Below, in pieces: positions 1 to 11,724 of a stretch of 64,000 nt of DNA; positions within the stretch are counted from its first letter, which is position 1, and the number at the start of each line of letters is the position of its first letter. A program made the translations under genes and the position numbers. This stretch comes from Acorus gramineus (lineage: Eukaryota; Streptophyta; Magnoliopsida; Acorales; Acoraceae): contig CM060857.1 in NCBI GenBank assembly GCA_030737835.1, positions 10,669,030 to 10,733,029 of the forward strand. Reading direction: 5' to 3'. The notes under the pieces were generated by a model that made no database searches, was not told where the DNA came from, and worked only from the letters and a program-made list of their open reading frames with translations.

Positions 1-3000
1 TTGGTCTTCGACGTCATCGCATTCGCCCTCGCAGTCACCGCCGAACAGAGACGCAGCACTGTGAGACAACCCCCCCCCCCCCCCCCTTCTCTCATCATAA
101 CATTCTCTTCTTGAATGCTCAAACAACAACTCTTGATTGCTCGATCGTCCAATATTTCAGGCGAGCGTTGTGACTGGCGAGGAGAAGGACTACTCGTACT
201 GCGTCTACGACTCCGACATCGCTACGGGCCTCGGCGTCGGAGCCTTCCTGTTCTTGATGGTGAGCCAGGTGGTTATCATGGGCGCCACCAGGTGCTTCTG
301 CTGCGGTAGACCCCTCCGCCCCAACGGATCCCGCGCATGCGCCGTCGTCCTCTTCCTCCTCTGCTGGTAAAACAACACCCTCCTCTCTCTCTCTCTCTCT
401 ACAATACTATATAGGGAGAAATCCATATAACCCCCCGCCTTTTTTCTAAATCCAAATAACTCCCTGTAAACATATACAAAATACAAATAACCCCTTCTGT
501 TAGTTAACCTAGTTTAACCATATGCGCAAAGTTACAATAATGCCCCCCTCTTTTTTTTCCTTCTTCTTTTGCTCTGCATCATCTTCTTCTTCTTCTCCTC
601 TCTCGGCTTCTCTCCCTCTCCCTCCCGTCTCTCTTTTATTAAATTATAAGTGTTAAAGTTTTTAATTTGGATTGTTTCGGTGTAGATAAAAATCATAAAA
701 TTTGGGGAGGGAAGGAATAAGAAGTTTTGCTTTGTTAGTGAGGAGAGGTAAACATGTAATTGTAAAGGGGATATTTGTTTTTCTCCTAATTTAGCGATGT
801 TATTTGAATTATTGCATTTTACCTGGTTAGGATAATAAAATATTTTAAGAATATTTCAATTTTGTCCATGGTTATTTAACACATGGGGGTGATTTGGTTT
901 TTAGTTATATACGGGGGGGGGGGGGGGGGGGGGGGGTTTGTTTGGATTTGGTGAAAAACAGGTATCTAGATTTTCATATGTTTATAGGGGGTTATATGCA
1001 TTTTTCTCTTAAATATGCATCGTTTGAAATCTAATTAAGCATATGCATCATCAAACATGATATATATACATTGTTAATTTTTTTTTTCATGAAAAATTTT
1101 CTTAAAAAATGTGTGAGTTTGGGTAGATCACTTATTTACCTAACTCATTTATCTTTGGGATGTCGATGGTCATCCACCCCGCTCTTGTATTTTCTTTGCT
1201 TTTTTCTTTTCCTGTAACCTCCATTCGGACATTATCTGTTTTGATCTTTTGAAATAGCGCTGTGCCCACATTTTGTCAAAAAAATTTTTCACATTTATCA
1301 AAAAATGAGTTCATTCGATTCGAAATGGAGCAATATACACTTTTCATTGAAGTATACATAGATGATATTTACTTTTTTAAAAATTTAAAAATATATATGA
1401 TCTGCGTTTTGGACTGTAAAATAATCAAGTCTAACATTTTCTAAAAAAAAGGTGCTATTATCCTTTTTACATACAAAATGTAGTCTTATATACCTCATTA
1501 GAAATTTAGTGAACCATGACTCATTAAAAATTTTCTTCCACTTGTTAAAAGTGAGTTGATTCAACTCAAAATGGAGCGATATATACTTTTCATTAAAGCA
1601 TATATCTCATTAGACGATATTTATTATTTCTTTAAAAAATGAAAACATGTGTTGTCTTTGTTTTGGACTGTAAGAAGGATTAAGCGTAACATTTTTTCAA
1701 AAATTAAAATAAAATTTGAGAATAAAAAGTCTATCACTTTTGTTTTTATTCACATTTATCAAAATCAGAAAAGAAAATCGGGACAAATGCTATTCTAGCA
1801 TTTAGATAGAATTAAAAATCATCATTTTCATATCAATGGATAACTGTCCCTAATTTCAATTAATTTTTTTTTAAACAAAATGAAAGGGGTTGTTTACCCT
1901 TCACTTATTTTTTTATCCTATCACTTATCTACTTGTTCTTAGGACTAGTTAGTGGTGAGATATCATGATAATTCTGGAGATAAAAAGGGGAAGGGAACAA
2001 ATTTATTCAGTCTATGATAATAAAAAATGATCTAAATAAAATGTGACAGATGTGTCAAGTTTTAAATGAGTGGGGCTTGGACCCATAGCCTAGTTAATAA
2101 GGAATTTGTAACTGACAGGTCATTTGTTTGAGTTTCAACATTTAACTAGGGTTTTTTTTTTTTTTGCATATATATTCCTCTTAAATTCTATTATTATAAA
2201 AATATCCCTCTTGAAATCGCGATTGCAAAAATACCCCTCTTATTCCTTGAAGTCGTGCATCTGTACCCCTTGGTTAGATTTCGTGAGGTTTGGTTAGAAT
2301 AATGTTGTTAGTCAATATTAGTACCATATAAAATGTCTAAAATGTCAATTAAATGGCCAAAAAACACCTGACCATCTCCCCAATTTCTCTTCTTCTTCAA
2401 CCGAACACCATTTCTTCAACACTCTCATTTTCTTCTACATCCTCTCTCATAACACCCAATTTTAGAGGGACTCCTTTCCGATTCCCTCTTCTCATCTTCT
2501 TCAGTCGAAAATCCTTTCTTCATCACCCTTTCTCTTTCTTCCTTCAATCCTCATGGATCGCACAAATCTTCTTCTACTCATCCGCCTCATCGAATTTGTT
2601 GGTTTTCAATGGGATTTGATTGCTCAGGGTTTTTGATGTTGGGGAGGATCGATTAGGGTGTTCGATATTAGGGATAATCGATTAAGGTTTTCGATTGCAA
2701 AGGAGGATTGTTTAGGGTTTGGGATTGTAGGGGTGAGTGGTTTTTCAGGGGGGCGGGGTGGAGAGAATAAACGAAAGAGAGAGAGGGAGGAACAGATGGG
2801 GTTGATTAGGGTTTAGGTTTAAGTGGGGGTAGTCCAGTAATTTCACAGGGGTTGGTTATGAATCTGACCACGGTTTAATCTAGGTTGCAAATGGTGACTA
2901 ACGGAGGGGTACGGATGCACGACTTCAAGGTATAAGCGGGGTATTTTTGTAATCGCAATTTTAAGAGGCATTTCTACACTAACGGAATTTAAGAGGGGTA

Positions 3001-3828
3001 TACATGCAAAAAAAACCCATTTAACTATTAAACCCATTTAACTATTATAAAAATTGATACTAGAATGAAGATGTTTTATCTTTTAGAGTAACGTTTATTT
3101 CAATTTTAATTTTACAATTTAACCGAAAAGGAATAAAAAGAAAATTTATAAAAAAATTTGTTTGCTAAATTCAAATAATTTATCCTTGAAATCTCATCCT
3201 CTTACAAAATAACCCCTGAATTATGACTAAAACAATAGATGATCGATACAATGTTTATATACCTTCCTGTCCATTTATCTCAGAGAAACTCAATAAGATC
3301 AAGTCTTTCTAAAAAATATTCTGACCCATATAAGTTTAAAGAAAGAGGGGCTCTTCCCCTAACTTGTTATATCAATGTTATGAGCCTATTCAAACATTAT
3401 ATGCTAAAATACAGTACACCTCACAACAACTAAAATTTAAATATATGAAAACTCCAATAGAATATATACTACGTGAATATATATTCTATTAGAAGAAATA
3501 AAAATAAAAATAAAAATATACATTCAATTTATTTAACATTGTTTCTTGGACATTTTGTAGGCTTACGTTCGTGATAGCGGAGGCGTGTCTGCTGGCGGGG
3601 TCGGTGAGGAACGCGTACCACACCAAGTACAGGACGATCTTCATGGACCAGCCACCGACCTGCGAGACGCTGAGGAAAGGCGTGTTCGGGGCAGGCGCAG
3701 CCTTCATCTTCTTCACCACGATCGTCTCCGAGTTCTACTACATCTCCTACGCCAAGTCCCGGGGGGACAGCGGCGGGGAGTACCCTCCCTTCGGCAAGGA
3801 GTCTGCCGTCCACATGGGCACTTACTGA
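1..3828 (+). CDS. DUF1218 four-span membrane protein (lignin modifier/VCC-like), 5'-partial
   Basis: The coding exons seen are 1-60, 161-366 and 3561-3828, giving 177 residues plus TGA; the start lies left of the window. Splice borders are GT/AG: 61/160 in phase 0, and 367/3560 after base 2 of a Trp codon. The protein begins inside a hydrophobic segment, followed by AEQRRST. It then has the CVYDSDIATGLGVGAFLFL span, a Cys-rich CFCCGR loop, a third span ending AEACLLAG, and a fourth span FGAGAAFIFFTTIVSEFYYI. This order (TM, AEQRR, YCVYDSDIATGL, TM, Cys loop, TM, TM) is the DUF1218 family signature. Arabidopsis members such as MWL1/2 and VCC/DEAL affect wall lignin or vein patterning and lie in ER or plasma membrane; the role here is inferred. 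Intron 2 is 3194 bp and carries two transposon-derived elements. The gene is convergent with PAM16, with 314 bp between the two stop codons. Exact orthology is open. Confidence 0.88.
71..86. repeat. poly-C run in DUF1218 intron 1
   Basis: An uninterrupted C run of about 17 bases lies just after the splice donor in the 100-bp intron 1. Its length is probably unreliable because of sequencing slippage. Confidence 0.8.
414..1008. mobile_element. Palindromic 'CCATATAACCCCC' element, copy P1 (divergent)
   Basis: The left end reads GGGAGAAATCCATATAACCC and the right end is its approximate reverse complement (GGGGGTTATATGCATTTTTC). The termini match those of the copies at 40663-41098, 44736-45121 and 46032-46522. 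Pairing of the arms decays inward, so this is an older or different subfamily. The interior holds a 24-base G run (913-936) and pyrimidine-rich stretches. No open frame longer than chance is present and no clear target duplication was found. The element lies inside the large intron of the DUF1218 gene. Confidence 0.6.
1306..1698. repeat. AT-rich imperfect tandem duplication (~245-bp period)
   Basis: Two related blocks, about 1306-1442 and 1551-1698, share 'TGAGTT.ATTC.A.TC.AAATGGAGC.ATATA.ACTTTTCATT' (dots mark differences) and 'TTTTGGACTGTAA', followed by 'AACATTTT'. Relatives of the same AT-rich repeat occur near 48600-48780 and 57480-57620. This is intron DNA with no coding content. Confidence 0.5.
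2149..3018. mobile_element. Non-autonomous Mutator-like element (MULE), 870 bp
   Basis: Terminal inverted repeats of about 120-130 bp start GGGTTTTTTTT-GCAT at both ends and remain alignable through 'CTTGAAGTCGTGCATC.GTACCCC'. The element is flanked by an exact 9-bp duplication, ATTTAACTA, at 2140-2148 and 3019-3027. Long inverted repeats plus a 9-bp target duplication are the hallmark of the Mutator superfamily. No transposase frame is present. The interior holds several 'TTAGGGTTT'-like phrases and an 88-codon frame at 2353-2619 with no recognisable domain. It is inserted in intron 2 of the DUF1218 gene. Confidence 0.9.
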
Positions 3829-4142
3829 ATGAGAATTCTGGGTTTCAATCCCTGATGTGTTTCTAGTCTCACACATATATTGTATTTTTAGTTGTTTAAT
3901 GGGAGTCTGTAATGCTGCTGCTTCATGAACCAACAGAAAGAGATTGATAACATTATGCAAAAAGAATCAATGATAACAAATGCTTCAAGGAAGGTTTTGA
4001 TTGATGGGCAATTTTTCAATACAAAATACCATCACATGTCAATGTTGTTTGCCTTTGTATGCTATAATTATTCATGAAACAATAGATTTTTTCTTCTTTT
4101 TGTTTAGATCCTAAGTGAGTGACCACTCTCAAGGAAGATCTC
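3829..4142. other. Convergent 3'-3' intergenic region
   Basis: These 314 bp separate the stop codons of the DUF1218 gene (+) and PAM16 (-) and must hold both 3' untranslated regions. No canonical AATAAA was singled out with confidence. The sequence is AT-rich, and overlap of the two transcripts is likely but unproven. Confidence 0.6.
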
Positions 4143-5190
4143 TCAAACTGGTCCCTGACCCCTCTCTGTGTGGAGAGCTTCTAAACACTCCTTCGCCCTG
4201 TGAACCTTCGATTGAAGGTAAAAGCTTCCGCTCTTTGCATTCCTCTCGAATAATACATTGTACCTCTGCAGACACACAACAATTTTCCATTCGTCATAAA
4301 ACAAAGCACTTGATCCACTGGTTTGTTGTAATCAATCAAAGCATCAAATGAGCATGATATATATAAGATGCTAAAGAAACACAGAGAAAAAGACCTGTGA
4401 AATCTCATCCCATGTTGACTTCTCTGTAACCCCCAAAATCTGCCTGGCTTCTTGTTTGCTCATGGCTTTGCTTCCTCTCCGAACGGCATTTTGTATTGTT
4501 TCTTGAGCAACACCGTTTTTGGATGCGTCTGCAAAGAAGAATAGTTAAAAGGACAGATCAAATAATTATTTCTTGCAGAATTTCCCACCACAAAAATAAG
4601 TGGATAAACAGCTAGTAACTGATAAATTTGACCCAGTATAGGTCAAGGAAACCGAACCTGTGTTTGCAGGCGGGGGTGGTGTTCATGATCAGACAATGAA
4701 TTAAGATATCAAATTATGCTTATATAAAGGAGATGTGAAAAAAAAAGAAGATGATGTTCATCACAAGCATACAATCTCAAAATACATGAAAATTGGGCAT
4801 ATTTGTAAGTAGTTAATCAAGTACTTCAGCAGTACATTAAATTTCACCATAGGTTAATTGATGAAATTTTCCATCCTAGGATATCAGGTAAATGGCAACC
4901 ACAACAAACAAGCATTATGTATATGTTGCAGTATTTCATCCAGTACTGAAACCAGGTTTTGATTGAACAAGGATATGCTAAATTTGCTTTGTCAAAGATT
5001 CAAAATGTAAAATATTGTTTCAGATTCATTACTTCGCCTTCATAAGGTTGCTAGAAGCATGAAAATAAAAACAAATGATGGCCATTATTCTAAATTAAAA
5101 AAAAAAACAACGCTTGCTCACCATGAGTCAAAACATACAAGGATGTAAGAAATTGATATTCAGGCTATGTTAAAAGCTGAAAATTCATAG

Positions 5191-5249
<59 letters not shown>

Positions 5250-8200
5250 AGACATACTCTCAAGTGCTCTACGATATGCTTGAGCAAACGCCCTGATCAT
5301 TATTCCAGAACCCATAACTATCAAATTGGCAAGTATCTTGGCTGCCTGTGAAACAGAGGAAAAAAAAGGTAAGCAGAAAAACTAGATGTCCTCAATATTT
5401 ATGGCTCAAAGGTGAGGAGGAAGCAGGTTGATGCCTTCTCGATAAACAGAAAAACAGATATATACAATTGACTCAGGGATGAAACCAAATTTGTCCTAGA
5501 AAGCAACATGAAACCAGATACTTTCAAACAGATTAGGAACACCGAAGACAAAATACACAGAAGACAGATTAGGAACACAGAACACAAACAAAGGTCAGTA
5601 AAGGGAAGGAAGATAAAATTTTAAGATTTCTCAACAAACTGCGAAACAGAGAAGAAGATTTGACTCCATGTCAAGACTAAAAAGTGGCAAGTTTATATAT
5701 TTAATATTGGCATAATGCGGACAGGAAGAAAATATGAAGAAAAAAAAGACCTCAGTTAAATCGATGAAATTCTCAAGGGAATGGCATGATTAAAAATTGA
5801 TGTTCATATAGATCATGGAGTACCTAAAAAAGAGCTCTACAGTAAACATAAAAAGTATAATCCACCAACAATAATCCTTCAAGCATTCGGATTTGAACCT
5901 GGCAGTAACAATGATATCCAACTATCTTGAATTTAAACTTTTCCAACTTATATGAAAATTCGCCATTTTTTGTATTATTAATAAAAGGTCAACTCTGAAA
6001 CTTATGGTTCAAAGAATGGTTATCACCCGGTCTTCCAGAGAATCATTCAGTCAATAACTGCTGATCACTTCAGGACTCAGTCCAAGTTCATACAAACAGG
6101 CCTAAAAAAGGCACATCCAACCATCAATATGTTTTACATGAGCTGTTTGAACACACACTGCAATGCATCTCCACAGATAAGAGAATTTGTTCAGTTCCTT
6201 TAGTAATATCTGCCTGTACTCCAACAGTTTTGGACAGACGCTAAATTTCACCAGTGTCCAAATAGTGGGCGTGTGTGTGTTAGGTGGAGAGGAATTTAAA
6301 ATAAAGAAAGGGCAAACAATAGTAGTCTTTCTACGTATTAGTGGTTTTGGAGTAGGGCAGGGCAAAGTTTAATTTTACTTTTAAAAGGTCATAGAGAGCA
6401 ATTGACCCTTGTTGAACAACTGTAACCACCAGCGGTGGTTTAGCAGGGACAAACCTGTTAAGACTCATCATTTTTCCATGAGAAGTACAATCAATATAAA
6501 AGAAAATGAATTGGGGCTTTGGAGAGCCACCCTGTTGCTGTCAGAAAACATTCATCTAGTTTAAGAGACAAGCAACAAATTCCGTGCTGCGAATCGGTTG
6601 AAGGGCTTGAAGGGCCAGAAGAAGAGATGTCACCATTCATGATCAATTTTACCATATAGGTTGTTAACATATCCAGTACTATATTTCTAAAGAAATCAAT
6701 ACTTCCTTTTGCCAATTGTTACTTGTTGGCAAATTCATTATGCTCATTTAACACGGTTTTATAATAATGTTAAAACGCAAAGCACTATTTAGTTCCTAAT
6801 AAATGAATGAATGAGAGTGGCTATGAAAGAGACACACTAAGAAAGAATGTTATATGAGGCTATTAAATGGCCATCACAAAGGATGACCAAATTGGGGACA
6901 TGCCACTGCTTTTAAAAAAAAGAGATGGAACCTGTATTTACATTGATAATGAATTTAAGATTACTTATACGTCAAGATATTAGGCTTTTCAAAGATGCAT
7001 GGAATGGCAAGTGCCATTAAAAGGGAGATAGCCCAGATGAGAAACTGGAAAGTCTGGAATCCAAGAGTGTGAAAGTGTCTAGAATAAATAATCTTGTTTG
7101 AACCTGGAAAGCCACACATCAGAGTTGATCTAGTTTTTTGTTGAATGACTGCTCTACCCTTCTATATTATTCATCCACATTGCACATGTTAATTATTAGC
7201 TATTCCATATGACATTGTCATAAAAAAACCAGGTGTTTCTGAACTAAGGATCAGTTGCCAACAAAAGGAGAAAAACCTTTCAAAATTCACGACTGGTCAA
7301 ACCATCTCCAAGGAAAATAAAAGAGAATAAAAAAAAGAGCTAGCAAACACTTCTCGCTGATAAATTTCTTTCCATTTTAAACCTTCAATTCATTATTACA
7401 TAAACCAAACTTGCATAAATTACATAACTTCCTACTAATATGTAACACTCACATAAAAGACACATTCGGAAATAAATTCTGATACCAAAGCTTCCACAAA
7501 CAAAGCCTCACCATAATTGAGCACGCCAAACCCACACCCTAACCGGTTACAATGATGAAAATGAAATGGAAACACAATTTTCATTGCTAAAGCAAAAGAT
7601 GAGGCGAGAAGAGGCAAACAACGGTAATTGCCTTATTTAATTATTTTTCTTTCTTACCTTTTGGGTGCCTCAGAATAAATCTCAAAACCAAAACCTCAAT
7701 GGTTTACCTGATTCTCACTAGAATGCAAACCCATGTTCAATATGCAAATTATTTCATATATACCAATCACCAAAGCGATATATTCCAACATCGTCTATGT
7801 ATGCAATCTATATGGCAACCTACCACAATGTAGCTTATGGCAAGTTGGCAACACAGATTTTATGGAGATGCTGAAAGAAAATGCCCATTTGAAAGCATAT
7901 CAATCATTGATATTTTCAGCATCAAAATTAATAAAATGACCATGAAATAAAAACCGTTACTGTAACCATATACACTAATATAATCTCATATATCTCTTTT
8001 TAGGGAAATAATTGACAGATTGCTACCCTGATTGTATTAAATAAAACCAAAGTTACAATGTCCAAAACACCAAAAATAGGAAATAAAAGTGCGAGACGAA
8101 GAAACCCCATCGTGGGAGTTATGAATAGAAGAGGATTCTATTTCCACTCACAAAAAACCAAAACTCGTTACCCCATGACTTGTAAAGCTCCTTGATGAAA

Positions 8201-8734
8201 CTCAATGAGGGTAGCGCCCGCAATGAATCGACCCCCTTCCTGGATAAAACACTCCGTGAGCTCCCACAGATTTTATAAATAAAACCAACATGACCGAGTT
8301 CCGCGTGAACCAAATCTCATATACGTCCTGCCAACATAAAGATCACATTTTGCGTGACCAACTAGATATACTTCAAGCTATTTGGTGATTGGGATTGCTT
8401 CTGTTCTTGCGGGCACTGATGAGAAATTTATTTTTTTTTTCATAAAAAAATAAAAATCAAACAGGGGCAAATACTTGTATGGATGTAATTCCAAAACTGA
8501 ATTTTTTTTTATAGCTAATTCCGAATTAAAAAAATGAACCACAAACGTGAATCCTCACCAATCCACAAATCACAATCAAAGGCTGCATTAAAACAATCCA
8601 AAACCCCAACAACATAAAACTTGATCATCATATTGAAACCCTGAAAGAGCTAACAAGATCCCCTTCTTACGAACGAGTGACCAAAAATCATGGGACGAAA
8701 CAAAAACAACAGAACTCAAAAAAAAAAGTACCAT
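4143..8734 (-). CDS. PAM16: Mitochondrial import motor subunit PAM16/TIM16, complete
   Basis: The coding exons on the minus strand are 8734-8732 (ATG only), 5345-5258, 4528-4395 and 4265-4143. They total 348 bp, or 115 residues, the usual length of plant PAM16. All borders are GT/AG and the phases close exactly. The protein opens AKILANLIVMGSGIMIRAFA after Met-Ala, followed by the J-like domain with QEARQILGVTEKSTWDEI, LFERNAKSGSFYLQSKVHRA and KECLEAL. In the family this J-like protein lacks the HPD motif of true J-proteins. It binds PAM18/TIM14 at the matrix face of TIM23 and restrains stimulation of mtHsp70; the Arabidopsis homologue (MUSE5) damps immunity. Intron 1 is 3386 bp, and intron 2 contains a long (TA)n. 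The start is assigned because ATG|GT at 8734-8730 is the only upstream exon end that supplies Met in phase; this first exon is the least certain part. Confidence 0.9.
5195..5249. repeat. (TA)n microsatellite in PAM16 intron 2
   Basis: An almost pure TA dinucleotide tract interrupted by one TG step. It ends about 10 bp from the donor of the exon at 5345-5258, on the intron side. Confidence 0.85.
5346..8731 (-). other. PAM16 intron 1 (3.4 kb), no gene seen
   Basis: This AT-rich sequence separates the ATG-only exon from the second exon. All open frames on either strand are short and lack recognisable domains. A slightly more GC-rich patch at about 8010-8345 could be a decayed retroelement but shows no diagnostic motif. 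Confidence 0.7.
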
Positions 8735-9480
8735 TTCACGAAGTGTAGGCGGAGATGCGAGTGAAAATAATAAGACCGATCAATCTTCACAGATATATAA
8801 AGATTCAATCCTTGAAATCTGACGGTGGCTAAGGACGAGAGATACTTCGCATGTCGCACGGACCAGCGGCGGCTACGGCGAGAGAGAGAGGAGAAAAATA
8901 GAGAAATGTAGAGGGAAAGGAAGGTTTTGGTCTGCTGTTTCTGCATAACCATTGAATATCAATTGTTTAACCGGATGTGGCACAGGGGCAACTAAAGCCA
9001 CCCCATTGGGGTGAGAACCCCGCCCCGTGGAAAAAAAAAGAAAAAAAAGGTGGAGTGCTCCACAAGCAACACAAAAAGAAAAGAAAAGAGAGAGGTAAGT
9101 TCCCCACGTGCAGTGATGAAGACGTCCCTCATTTGATTTTAGGGGGGGTGGGTTTGAGCTGGGTGTATGGGCCGTGAGGGGTGGTTTGGGAGGGATGCGC
9201 AGGGTGTCAGCGGTTGGCTGCCGCAACTCGTCGTGGGGATTGTAGAGATCGACCGCCTTTCTTTCTCTCTCTCTCTTTCTATCCCCTTACCCCTCCAACC
9301 ACCCCTCCATCACCGTCATCATCATCTTCCCTGTTGTCTCATCAGTCACCGTCGCCCGCCACCTCTCTCATTCTCTCTCTCTTTTTCTCTTTTTTTTTTG
9401 AAGATGGAAACCCCACCCCAAAATCAAACAAACATAAGAGGTGGGGTTCCATGATGAATGAGTTCTTTTAACCCTCTCTC
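8735..9480 (-). promoter_or_regulatory. PAM16 5' leader and upstream region
   Basis: Reading on the minus strand, a pyrimidine-rich stretch (8870-8935, CTCTCTCTC..) precedes the presumed leader. The leader would contain a seven-codon upstream frame at 8852-8829 (ATG to TAG) if transcription starts upstream of it. Further out are a G-box core CACGTG at 9105-9110 and a TGGGCC motif at 9168-9173; TGGGCY (site II) motifs are common in promoters of plant mitochondrial-protein genes. No convincing TATA box is seen. The region 8990-9460 also has C/G-rich runs with internal complementarity. Assignment rests on position only. Confidence 0.35.
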
Positions 9481-9881
9481 ATGAAGTTATCATCTCTTAG
9501 AATTCTCTCAACCTCACCCTTGGATCTTTATATTGTATCATGTCAAGTTTTGTCATGGAAACTTAAATGATATTTATAGAGTATGTGCTTGTTAGCAAAT
9601 GCATCTCACACACTTTCCAGCCTTCATGATAGGATAGTATTACTTAAGGCCGGAATGTATTTTTAAATTGTTTTAATTTGTTTTTAAGTGTATGTTTTAC
9701 ATAACAAAGTGTACACTTTTTTTTTAAAATAAAATATATATTATAACCAGTTGTATATAGATATTTGCTTACGTAAGAAAAAAAATATTCTTTGTGATTT
9801 TAGACTAGATTGCATTGCGTGTAGCATTATTTTTTTCTGTCTTTTGTGTGTGATTTTTGTTGTCTTGTGAAAAAAAAATTT

Positions 9882-10526
9882 GGGAGCTATATTTCCACTA
9901 CTATAGTTCTCTAACTCACCCCCTCAAAAAAAAATTTTAGGGAGGGTTGGAGAACAAGACGAAAAAAAAAGGAAAGAGGAGATAAGAAAGATGCATGGGT
10001 GCGCGGAGGATCGCGGCGTGCGTGCATGATCGAATCGGTGCACGACGCCGGCCACCGTCTGTCATGGGATGCTCGACTGCTTTCAGGTGACGAAGCAGAG
10101 GATTCATCCTCCCCTGTCAATGCTGACCTCGCCGGCCGCTCCTCCGTCAGCCTTCTCGCCGTCCCCAATACCGATGTCCTTGCCCTTGTCGTCGATGTCC
10201 CCTACAACCTCTCGATCCTCTCCCTCGACGCCCTCCTCATTCCCTACAGCACGAATCTGGCCGCCTCTAAGGGAGGCGTCGTCACCCCGCTATAATCGGA
10301 GCCGCTGAACGTGACGAGGACACTCACCTAGGTCGGAAGGGGTTCAATGTAGTGGCGGCATCGGGCGTGGCAGAGGAGTTCGGGGCTGCCGCATCGTTCG
10401 TGAGGGCAGAAAGAATGGTCGGGCCAGGTCCACTCATCTCCTCTTTCTTCTTGTTCTCTTACCCATACCAAAGAATTTTCTTTAAGGGGTGGATTAGAGA
10501 ATCGTAGGGGTGGAAATATAGCTCCC
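9882..10526. mobile_element. Pack-MULE-like element with GC-rich interior
   Basis: Both ends carry inverted repeats of about 50-60 bp. The left reads GGGAGCTATATTTCCAC..CTATAGTTCTCTAA..CACCCC; the right, reverse-complemented, reads GGGAGCTATATTTCCAC..CTACGATTCTCTAA..CACCCC. Between them the base composition jumps to GC-rich, gene-like sequence (9990-10440) with an open frame of up to 98 codons at 9999-10295. The flanks at 9873-9881 and 10527-10535 do not form a clean 9-bp duplication. GC-rich captured gene pieces between long inverted repeats are typical of Pack-MULEs. The captured gene is not recognised. Confidence 0.5.
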
Positions 10527-10722
10527 TAATTTATTTATTTTTCTGAAGGACACTAAAGAAAGGAAACTATCCACATTTTGGGAAGTCGTGAGTTCAAGAT
10601 AATAAAAAATAACAATATTGTATGTTGTGTCATCACATGTTTTAAAAAATTCTAGTTCATCCTAGTTTATAAACATCCCTCACAAGTATTTTACATTTGT
10701 CTTTCCCACTCTATTTGTAGAA
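10527..10722. other. AT-rich spacer, nothing recognised
   Basis: Short AT-rich sequence between the GC-rich inverted-repeat element and the first of two long direct repeats. No coding or structural signal is seen. Confidence 0.6.
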
Positions 10723-10911
10723 ACTTCTTTCATTAGAAAAGTTTTTACAACTCTTTTACTATCAAGAGATCGATATGCAAATGGGGGATGGGGATGATAG
10801 GAGTCACTCACATCCATGTGGGTGAGAATGCCATGCATATCATGGATATGGACCAATTTTGTTGTAGCTCCGGTTGACTAGCTTCTTACCAACTTGACCC
10901 CCCCCCCTTTT

Positions 10912-10946
<35 letters not shown>

Positions 10947-11006
10947 CCACCCGTTAAAATCGTTTTAGGTTATCATCTGTTTTGATTTATGATTGGAATA
11001 GATATG
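10723..11006 (+). repeat. 280-bp direct repeat, copy A (LTR U3-like fragment)
   Basis: About 97% identical to 14101-14382. Shared landmarks are ACTTCTTTCATTAGAAAAG at the start, GGGGATGATAGGAGTCACTC, a C run, a (TC)n tract and GATTGGAATAGATATG at the end. Copy B runs on into a TATA box and an LTR-like 3' end, so this copy is probably a truncated piece of the same LTR, cut off by the Gypsy solo LTR that begins at 11005. Confidence 0.8.
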
Positions 11007-11516
11007 TCACGCCCTAGGGCGGCCGTCTCCGGGACGCGGCAAGTGTATACATGATATCAGCAGTCTATACAGGAGATCAATAAAATACTCTAAACAACAA
11101 CTAAAATGACAACACAGATGAAAGCAAGGCTGACATGATATATACACAAATAGCGGAAGCTAAAAGACTGAGTCTGTAATCCAAAAACATACTACAGACT
11201 CGATACATAATCAAATGTCCTGTGAGAGCCAATATACACACATACATCCAAATAATACACAAACGCGTGCCCAAGCACGGAATATAATACATACAATCAA
11301 AAGGGATGCTGATAGCCTCTGATACTCGCGGGACGTGGCGCTACTCCGCTACTGATGAAGTCCCTCGGGGAGCTCCTCCTCCAGATCCGACTCAGATGAC
11401 ACTGGAGAAAAATATATGCGAGGGGTGAGCCACACGCTCAGTGAATAGCACAACCCATGCATCACAGTTTATATTAACCACAATCTCATTATTCAAGCCT
11501 CAAAGTGGCAGGAACT

Positions 11517-11724
11517 ACACAAATCCAGTGGGTCGCTATCGCCAACCCACTACACCCTCACCCTCACCCCTCAATAGGTGACATAGGATATTGGGACTTA
11601 TTAGGCTTATAATCATTCTTACACAAATCCAGTGGGTCGCTACATCGCCGACCCACCACACCCTCACCCCTCAATAGGTGACATAGGATATTGGGACTGA
11701 CTAGGCTGTTGGTCACCCTTGGTC
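11517..11724. repeat. 104-bp tandem duplication inside the Gypsy LTR
   Basis: The first unit starts at 11517 and the second at 11621. Both begin ACACAAATCCAGTGGGTCGC and contain CCCTCACCCCTCAATAGGTG and ACATAGGATATTGGGACT. They differ by a few substitutions and a short insertion. Confidence 0.85.

Noticed and set aside
2080..2140. tRNA-like phrase TAGCCTAGTTAATAAGG..GAGTTTCAAC before the intron MULE
   Set aside because: Box A and box B are both weak and no tail or target duplication defines a SINE.
5880..5945. GGATTTGAACCTGGC resembling a tRNA T-loop (minus strand)
   Set aside because: No five-base-pair T-stem, no D-arm or anticodon arm at the right distance; not a tRNA.
8010..8345. Possible LINE 3' remnant in PAM16 intron 1, and similar at 34125-34440
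   Set aside because: No reverse-transcriptase, RNase H or zinc-knuckle motif, no defined tail with target duplication; only a vague compositional resemblance.
8990..9460. GGGGTGG/CCACCCC-rich segment upstream of PAM16 as a second inverted-repeat element
   Set aside because: Complementarity is short and low in complexity; no consistent termini or duplication.
9181..9471. Overlapping 95/96-codon frames near the PAM16 upstream region
   Set aside because: Caused by CT-rich simple sequence coding Ser/Leu/Pro runs in several frames.
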